DNA of 64,000 bases, taken from the NCBI GenBank assembly GCA_027946555.1, contig JAPEVC010000020.1, positions 124,001 through 188,000 of the forward strand, in the 5' to 3' direction. This document shows positions 56,055 to 64,000 of the stretch, piece by piece (the first letter of the stretch is position 1; every line of letters starts with the position of its first letter). The notes under the pieces were generated by a model. That model saw only the letters and a program-made list of their open reading frames with translations. It was not told the DNA's origin and searched no databases. Source of the stretch: Gnomoniopsis sp. IMI 355080 (lineage: Eukaryota > Ascomycota > Sordariomycetes > Diaporthales > Gnomoniaceae). Both the position numbers and the translations under genes were made by a program.

Positions 56055-59000
56055 CGGTCGTGAGGATTGTTTTTTATTATCGGTAAGCGTTATCCGTACG
56101 GCTTGGTCCTCGTGGTTTGGATGTTGCTGCTCCTGGTCCCTCTCCCTTAAAAGCTGCTTCTCCTGATCGGCCGTTGGTTGTAAATGAATTGCTGCGAAAT
56201 TCCCGACATCTTTGGTGGGAAAGAGTGTCGAGAACATGGCAGAGGCAAGCAACCGTGGGCGACGAAGAGGTGAAGTAGGGACAGGCAGTGAGTGGTAACC
56301 GAGTGGATATAGTGCTCCGGAGAAGTGTGCCGGAAGAGTGGGACCGACTGGGTGGGAACCGCCACCGCACTACCACAACGTGCAGAAAGGCAGGCCGCCG
56401 CAAGTGGAGCGTCGAACGCAATCTTTGACGAGGATCTCCAAACCAACTTGCTCGAGTGCTGCCTTGATCTGCACAGTGGCCGTGTGTGGTCTTACCGTGT
56501 TATATGTTGATCCTATAAGCACTATATCTCCGGAGTACCTAGGCGGCTGTTAGGTAGGACAATCACTGAGACCCTTGCCGAATGGTCGCAAACAAGGCTC
56601 AATAGCCCCGGCAGTCGGGTCGCTTTAGGTTGAATGATCCTGGTCCTGGGAAGGAAAACAGCCCAGTCAGGGAGGTGAGATAGAGAGAGAGAAAGACAGA
56701 GAGACCGAGCACCCTTGGGGATGTAATAAGCTTTGCAGGGTGGTTGTTGCTGTTTCCAGTGGGAAATAAACAGGGCAGTGAAGGATTCGAGTCGCGTCAA
56801 GAGACGACGCTCTGATCACACTTGCTGCTTTGGATTCGGCAGAGGGGGGTTAGACTGCAGGGTGGAGCCAGACGACGCGATGCGATGGCACGGATGAGTG
56901 GCAACTAAAAACAAAACAGAGAACAAGTTGTGTATGTGGTTGGAAGATGACCATTGATAACGGGATAGACTGCAACATGCAGCAAGAAGACTAGAGTAGA
57001 GGATCTACGTGCATACATGTACAGACGTATGTACATATATAGAAGATAGCGTCCTGTCAGCATCTCGAGAGGATGCCACGTTGGCGTCCTTTTTGGTGCC
57101 CCATTCTCTTCAGCTGGTCTACGCAGTACTCTTGAGTCAGGGAAATTGAGACTTGTTCGTCTCATGAAATCAACGGCTAGTACTAGAGGAGATTGAGCGT
57201 GTTCGGGTCTATTATTTCGTACATAGAAAGATACGAGGCAGTGTTCAGTATAATACGGAACGCTGCAGTAGTGCAAGACTCGAGATACGGAACGCTGCAG
57301 TAGTGCAAGACTCGAGCCTAAAATGGCACTACGAGGGGAACAGAATACATTCGCAGTAGGAGGTATAGTAGCAGAATGATTATAGTACTACCCGCAGTAT
57401 GGCAAGTAGGTAGGTATAGACGGCGGAACTTATTGAATGCGGGCGCAACCTTGATTGAGCTCTTCATAACAGGGAATATCCCTCACGGCTGCATCCAAAG
57501 TGCAACCTCAGCTCGTGGACAAGGATCAACTTAGGTTCGTCCTGCTTTATCCTTGGTAACCATGATGAACCATGATGCACCACCATCTTGAGTGGCTCGC
57601 CCAAACATGAGCAGACTTTTTGCCAACGCGTCGTCACGATTATCATGACGCGGGGCCGGCACACGCTCGTATTAGCAAAACGCTTGCGTTGTCATTAACG
57701 TTCAAGCCTCCATTCAGCTGATGTTGTGGATCCTTTTTGGCGTGCTCACCAACACAGCCACAGCCCTGGTGCGAGTGAGAGGAGCTCCCTCATTGACTTG
57801 CGCTTCAGCCAAGCCTAACGTGGACAAAGCGACATAGCCGAACACACAACGGGCTTAAGCTCACGAGCTCCCAAGCTCCTAAGCTCCTGACCGCCCATCA
57901 GCTTGTAACAGCCCGTTTCAAAACACTGGCTCGTATTTACTGTACTATGTATGTACGGTGACTACCGAGCTGCTGCACGCTCCAAAACAATCCTACCGAC
58001 CCGCATGTGGAGGGCCACCGCAACGTTTACTGTGGCTTCTCCGGATGAGCACACAGTATGGCGCTGATGAATTCTCGGAACTTGACTTGTGCGCAGTGAG
58101 TGGAGAGGTATTGGTAAACGAAAACCGTTCTCTCCGACTGCGGGAAAATGAGGTCACTGGCGGACGTCATCAGCCGAGCATTGCTTGGAAAGACAAACCA
58201 TGGTTCGACAACATCCGGTGTGAAAACATCCCGGGATGCTGGCATTGGCAATCCATGGACTACTGTATCATTATTGCCGCACTACCTACAAACACTCCGG
58301 CGCTCTTCGCACTTCTGAGGCGGGTCCGAACACCTGTCACCTGCATACCTGTCCAATGTTTTCCATTCGAATGAAAATTGAAATTCCCCTTGTTCGTCTC
58401 AGCAAGGTGGATCAACCCTCTAGGCGAATCGGCAATGGCCCAGTCTTGCCGCTCGTATTCCTTGAGGCCACATGAAAACATGGTGTCCACCATGGACCCA
58501 GCAGCCCGAGTGCCCTTTTTTGTTTTGCTTTCTTGGCGCGAAAGGCAGAAGATCGCATCGAGTGGGGCGCCGTGATAAGGTTGGTCAGATCAGTCTATCA
58601 GGACGGCGTGGCAGCGTGATTGAGGCTCTGCCTACGGATGCCAATCGTCAGACACGCAGCCGGAAAGTTTTCTATTTTTGGCATTGCAGTCTGCATCCTT
58701 GAAGACCTTAGAAATGACATGTGTCAATCGGACTTATATTGCGACAGATTTCGAGCATGACTTGGTACGGTCCAGAGGCCTTTATTGTCTCGATGCAACC
58801 AAGTAGGAAGTCTGTCGAAATGTCACGTACTATGTCATACTGCTTCAATGAGCGACGAAGACAATATAATGAGGCAAGCAGATTAACTGTCTTCTGAAGT
58901 TTGTTAGGCACTACATGAGTAGGTACCCTATAGAAGTGCTCTAAAGTGGCATAAATATTCACTCAGAAGCCATGGCTATAGTACAAGGCAATTCATTACT

Positions 59001-59517
59001 GAAGAATATGTACAGAGTCCTAAAGAATGTAGACTTTTAACTAAACGATATCTTTCTAAGTCATAACATATAGTGCCTCCCTAATTTACATTGAATTTCT
59101 CTTTGACTTTGCCTGCTATCCGTCATGCATTCATGGTAAATGTTCTTGGGGCTCTATCATCGCCCCCAACTCTTATCGATATGCCCAACTTGCCATCACT
59201 AGCGCCTCTTCACAGGGCTGAGTGACAAGGGATAGCTATAGGTGAATTTGAAGCGCGTCAACCCTGGCGGAAGCCCGCTTTCCATGTGAAGACTGCTCCA
59301 CTCACTTGCTCCCACCTTCCGACATCTCACCACTTTGTTCACCATACCACAGTAGCCTCTCGTTCTATCATTGCAACACCTAGGGCAGTACCATGAGAGC
59401 CCTGGTGATACTTTGGCCCCTTTTCTAAACAAGTCGCACACCTTTGTGAGGTCTCAAGCACGGGACAATTCAAACAATCCCAACGGAGGCCACGACGCCA
59501 ATGGGAAGCGCGACACC
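56055..59517. other. Long divergent intergenic region
   Basis: About 3.5 kb upstream of both the mucin-like gene and dolichol kinase. It has a perfect 32-bp tandem duplication (57253-57316) and becomes AT-rich around 58700-59100. Frames up to 138 codons (57958-58374) show no family signal. A long upstream region fits a regulated wall-protein gene, but an unrecognised lineage-specific gene cannot be excluded. Confidence 0.5.
57253..57316. repeat. Perfect 32-bp tandem duplication
   Basis: The unit starting ATACGGAACGCTGCAG and ending CAAGACTCGAG occurs at 57253-57284 and again, without any change, at 57285-57316. Confidence 0.95.
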
Positions 59518-62397
59518 ATGGACGAGAATTTGAAGCCCCTTGGTTCTGATGGGGCCACCACGGGGTTCAACCACCAAAGAAACGAGAACGAGGCACTTAG
59601 ACTGCTTTCGCGATCCCCACATCCATATCACAGACAGAATTACGAGCTCCTTCAGCCATCTGACCGACTTCTGGCTCAGGCCACCTCCAGTCCCCGACCT
59701 GAGTCCGATGCTGCTTTCGATCAACTCTCGCACCTCCCGGTCTTTGCCAAAGATTCAACACCTTCCACGGATAGCGGAACCGAAGCCGATGACGAGACAT
59801 ACCTCAAGAGACTGCCTCCTTTCAAAGTGAAGCTGCACAAGGGTTTGCGCGGTCGCAACGAGGCACTATCAGGGCCTGGAACACCGTTGTTGACTCCCGC
59901 CACGGATTTGGACTTCAATGGCATTCCTTCACATGGGCAGGCCCGCGCGAAAGAGGAGCATAAGCGGCGCAAATCGGATGCAAAAACGCGCAATGCTGTA
60001 CTGGGTCGGAGAGGAGCAGAGGTTGCCATCTTAGGAACCCTGGCCTGTCTCGTTCTGACTAAAGAACCAGCTGTTGCGCTGTACAAGAAGGGTAGGTCAT
60101 ACATGTTCGCCTACACCGGTTGAGTGCATACTAATTTCAATACAGAGCTGTTCCTCAGTTCCACCCTTTTTTCGACGCTGTTGTTCATCTATCCCTTGCG
60201 AGTCACCATATGGGCCTATTTCGAACACGATCACCAGCCAAAGAGCGTATTCTTCTCGATTCCGACAACCTTCGATCCGGCACCAGCTCTATACCCTCAG
60301 CTGTTGGCCATCACCGTAGCCTTTCTTACCTCCAAACATGTCGAAAATGTTGTCCTACCCAACCTCCTTCTCAGCATTGCATCTATCCCAAGATTTCTCA
60401 TTCCAAGCCCTGGCGCGCACGAGGTAGTCAATAGTATGCACTGGTCTCTTACGTGTGCGCCCTTGATACTGCACCAATGGTACGCGTCAGCGGCTGCATT
60501 TGACAAATTGCATGGGTCCACTATCTCACTGGAGGATCTCTCCCTCCTCTACCCTCTACATCAGACTCTATGCATGATTCTCCGTCAAATGACGAAAGAC
60601 AGCGATCCAGCAAAATCCAGCGACCCAACAAAAGGCAGTCTGCTCCCAACGGAGATCCAGCTACTCTCGATATCTCTGATCAATCTTTGGCTGCTTGCCA
60701 CCTCACCACAGGCTGAGATCTTGAAGGCTGTTTTATGGGTAGGAGGAATTGGGGTGGTCTTACTCTGCGGGCCTGTTGTTCAATGGAGCATCAATTTGGC
60801 CAGGGTGCCTAAGTGGCGACTCAGGCGGAACGAGGCTCCAGCACGACCAGCGGTTTCCTTCAATATCTGGACGCTGCTGGATTTCTTCCTCAGCTGTGTT
60901 TTCAGTTTCATTGTACTATTCATTCCCGACAAGGTCAAGGGAGAATGTGGCTTTGAGACAGAAAGCTCCACGGCGATATCTGGATTCACTGAAGATGAAG
61001 ACGGGCCTAAGGCTCATGGATCCCACCGAAGATGCGCCTCGCTTCATATGGATGGCCTATCCGAGACCGAGCCATTGAAGAGAGCCGAGACAGCATCAGT
61101 CGTCGAAGAGCCCGATTCTGGCATGACAGAGCCCGAACAGTTGACCAAACAGTCTCGAAGACACACTTTACCCTCCGCAAGCAACACAAGGAGGCCTTTA
61201 AAAACGCACACCCCGGCCGGACGACGTAAACGATCTGCATCTTCATCCATCCGCTGCTTTTTCGGCTTGACGCCAGAAGAAGCGAACAGGAGGAGTTGGC
61301 AGTACGCCACGTGGGTGTACATATCGATACTCGCAGTCATCGCCTGCATCGACGTGTATGTTATGAAATTTGCCTTGGACGGATGGGAACCTGTGGGCTG
61401 GGCTGCAGGCTACATTTTTGGTGATTTGGAATGGTTTAGGCACAGCGTAGTTTTCGTTATGGGCTGTGAAAATTGGATCTGTCTTCCAACACGCCGAACG
61501 GAACTCGACGAGTGCCAACAGGGCTGGGTCCAGCAGCTTCGTCTTGGTTCGTATGGTGCAGCCAATACGAGACTGCTCATATCCTCTTGGTGGGCTGGGA
61601 TCATTGTCGTCGGGCTCGCCATTGTCTTTCAGCTCTCCAAATCCTACGAAGTCGACACGCGCCGCAAGGTGTTCCATTTCATGATGGTGTCCATGTTTCT
61701 TCCGGCAATCTTTATTGATCCAGCCTGGTGCTCGCTAGCACTCACCATCGTCCTGGCCATATTCCTGTTGCTGGATATGCTCCGCGCAAGCCAGCTGCCA
61801 CCGCTCTCGACCCCCATCAAGCTTTTCTTGCAGCCCTATGTCGACGGCAGGGACTATCAAGGTCCTGTGGTTGTTTCGCACATATTTCTGCTTATCGGTT
61901 GCGCCATACCGCTGTGGCTAAGCCTCGCATCTCTGCCGCGAAGCGGCACCGGTTGCTTACGAGGTTGGGAAATTCCCACCCGCGAGCTGAGCATGGTCTC
62001 GGGCGTTGTCTGTGTTGGTCTAGGCGACGCGGCGGCCTCTTTGATCGGTCGCCGCTGGGGCATCCGCAAGTGGTGGTGGGGCGGCGGAAAGAGTCTTGAG
62101 GGTAGCGTGGCCTTCGCGACGGCTGTGTTCGCTGGTCTTTTAGCTGCTAATGTCTGGCTGAAGATTGGCGGATGGCCCATCACGAACTACTCGGGCAACG
62201 GACTCGAGGCCACACCCTATCGCGGTTTCGACGCGATGTGGGAGGGTTTCAGAGAATACAAGTGGACTGGCGTGGTGCTTAACACGGGTATTTGCGCTAC
62301 GATGGCGAGTTTGACGGAGGCGGTTCTCACGGGCGGAAATGATAACGTGGTTGTGCCCGTTGTCTTGTGGACATGCGTCAAAGCTACGGGTCTTTGA
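59518..62397 (+). CDS. SEC59: Dolichol kinase (Sec59-like), extended form
   Basis: ER membrane enzyme that uses CTP to make dolichyl phosphate, the lipid carrier for N-glycosylation, O-mannosylation and GPI anchors. Exons 59518..60091 and 60146..62397 give 941 aa; yeast Sec59 is about 520 aa. The first ATG of the frame is at 59518 (MDENLKPLG). The N-terminal 180 residues are a polar cytosolic region. Many hydrophobic helices follow from RGAEVAILGTLACLVL. A hydrophilic insert (about residues 460-550, with RRKRSASSS) separates the fungal-specific front part from the conserved kinase domain. The latter contains DTRRKVFHFMM, GLGDAAASLIGRRWG and the CTP-binding GGGKSLEGSVAF. The gene ends normally with CVKATGL. 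Confidence 0.94.
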
Positions 62398-62933
62398 AGA
62401 AGGTTAATTATCTTACTGCGGTCCACATTTACACTCATCGAGACCACTTTGACTTTGAAGGGTATTCGCATGTTCTCAGAGGTGGAGCTCAACAGATATA
62501 TGAGGCTTTACGGTCCAACCGAACGAAGTATCGTTGTCCGCGCATAATAAGGGAGAGCAGACGGATGCTCTGGAAAAGGAACCGCATGCGACCAAAGCAA
62601 TGCGACATGAAACGTCACGATCGGAATAGCATAGACAGGCAGATACCTCAGGGCGGCGTTTACAGGCTTGACTTCCGGGTTGGTACTAGATGGAAATTCT
62701 TTGAAGCATGAAAGGGGATGGGATTTCAAGAGCTCTTCTGTGTAGATACTTGGTGACCTGGTACATTAGCACCACAGGTCCCCCGGGTGGGGAAATGAAA
62801 ATATTGCGGTCTCGTGAGAGATCATATTTGTGCTGCGAGTCCAAAACGGACTCACTGTCTTCATCTTGAGGTTGTGAAGAGTCGTCACACACTAGCACTC
62901 CTTTACAACTAATTCATTCACCTGGAAGGAGAC
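62398..62933. other. Intergenic between convergent genes
   Basis: 536 bp. No gene seen; short frames run in opposite directions with no features. Confidence 0.5.
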
Positions 62934-64000
62934 CTAGATGCCAGCCTGATCCCTTTCCGTCATGCCCTGTATCTTCGTGACTCTCCTCTTGTGAACATCC
63001 TCGCACCAGCTCCTCGCCCACAGCTTCTCTCTGTTCTCCCTCTCCTCCCCATCACGGCTCTCGCGGGCGTATAGCTCCACCGAATTTTCCTTTACCGCCA
63101 ATTTTCCAGGGACAGCAATTCTCCCCTTTGGGACGTTCACATACCCATACTCGATCGCCGCCTCCACCAGCATCGCATTCTGCGTTCTGCGACAGGCACG
63201 GCTACTATTCGTCTTGGTGCCTAGAGGCAGCCGCTGCACCTTTTGCACGCTCGTTGTTTTGGTGACGAAGCGCCCAAGCCGGTCGCGCGGCAGCTTCGTA
63301 CGTGGGAGCTCGGCCGACGATGACGATTCTAGCTGCTTGATGCGTTCTTGCAGCGCCAAGTTTGCGTCCTTGCTCGAGGCGAGGAGCGCGCGGGTCGTGG
63401 CCAGTTCCGTGCGGAGTAGGAGGACAAGGCTGGGCTCGACGTTGGGCGTGGAGCTGTGGCTGGTGACCATGTCTTCGATCTCGTTAGTTGGTAGCCGCTC
63501 GCCCCGGCCCGCAGGGATAAAGGGCAGGATGGTTGTATCCTTGGCATTGACAGTGGTGGAAGGCAAAGAGGAAGAGCCGGTGAAGTGCAAGCTCGGTGTG
63601 TCCTCTGAAAGGGGAAAAGGGAACGACACAAGCTGGTCTAGGATCGACGGCGATGACAGTTTGAAAGAGGTACTGGACAAGGACGCTTCATAGCCATAGG
63701 CGGTTCCTAAGTCAGCCCTGTGCCTAGTTGGATATGACTTCTGAGCCGTTGAGCATGGAGAAAAGGCGCTCACCAGTCTCCAGACCATCCATCATCGCGG
63801 ATTCGCCATAAGAGCCAAGCGGCGAACACGGCGGCGACTGTGGCCGAGGGTCCTTGTTGAAGGGACTCCATACGAAAGTGTCTCTTTGGTTACCAACAAC
63901 GGTTGATGACAGTGCCTTCCGATGGCGTGGTGGGTGATCTTTTCTGTGGCGGAATGGATTCGCGTTGGTATTGACATAACCGGGCTGGCCAGCCCACTGA
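62934..64000 (-). CDS. Coiled-coil protein, 5' part beyond window edge
   Basis: Partial gene; the start lies right of the window. Visible exons are >64000-63774 and 63706-62934, joined by a 67-nt intron (GTGAGC donor, CTGACTTAG acceptor with its own branch-like CTGAC). A nearer AG would give an early stop. The upstream exon is open to the edge (ending GYVNTNANPFRHRK... toward the splice). The second exon has a Ser/Pro-rich part, then a heptad-like helix (LLLRTELATTRALLASSKDANLALQERIKQLE), followed by a basic region (PRTKLPRDRLGRFVTK) and a C-terminal charged helix rich in Glu and Arg. The family is not recognised; a transcription-related or cytoskeletal role would be a guess. Confidence 0.65.

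Noticed and set aside
56055..56252. Longer N-terminus of the mucin-like protein from the ATG at 56252
   Set aside because: It would place the obvious signal peptide 66 residues inside the protein; the ATG at 56054 fits a secreted protein better.

Overview
This window is nuclear DNA of a filamentous ascomycete (Pezizomycotina). Most introns are short (47-75 nt) with GTAAGT/GTATGT-type donors, CTRAC-like branch sites and YAG acceptors. The gene set is fungal: secreted GH3 and GH28 enzymes, a Vhc1-type vacuolar cation-chloride cotransporter, a very large Sec59-type dolichol kinase and a 2EXR/F-box-like lineage protein. A Dothideomycete or Sordariomycete fits best, but the class is an inference. 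I reconstructed 28 protein genes by joining exons at consensus splice sites; two run off the window edges. I recognised no tRNA, rRNA, CRISPR array or intact transposon.

Layout. 1-5.6 kb: 3' part of a GH3 beta-glucosidase, a NAT9-like acetyltransferase, mitochondrial methionyl-tRNA synthetase and an Mtr2/p15-like NTF2-fold protein. 7.6-13 kb: mevalonate kinase, the alpha subunit of farnesyl/geranylgeranyl transferase with an unusual N-terminal extension, and an endopolygalacturonase. 15-21.5 kb: RPL38, a 90-residue protein, the CAAX protease Ste24, mitochondrial bL34 and a serine dehydratase. 21.4-24.2 kb: gene-poor DNA with a three-copy repeat of about 92 bp. 24.2-36 kb: a large low-complexity 2EXR-like protein, then housekeeping genes in divergent pairs (Pol delta small subunit/Ytm1; DEDDy exonuclease/LSm5) and RPB11. 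37-51 kb: a vacuolar amino-acid transporter, Vhc1, a disordered protein, a CobW-type GTPase and two small genes. 52-64 kb: a FAM32A homologue, a Ser/Thr-rich mucin-like wall protein, a long gene-poor stretch, dolichol kinase and a partial coiled-coil gene.

Common threads. Mevalonate kinase makes isoprenoid precursor, the prenyltransferase alpha subunit attaches prenyl groups to CAAX proteins, Ste24 processes those proteins, and dolichol kinase phosphorylates another isoprenoid product. Three of the four lie within 11 kb. Two vacuolar transporters (Avt-type and Vhc1) are neighbours. Several short, multi-exon genes (RPL38, LSm5, RPB11, mitochondrial bL34, the 90-residue protein) can only be seen by splicing. 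I found no convincing new multi-gene system. The best leads are the prenyltransferase extension, the isoprenoid neighbourhood and recurring TACCTAGGTA palindromes in 3' flanks.
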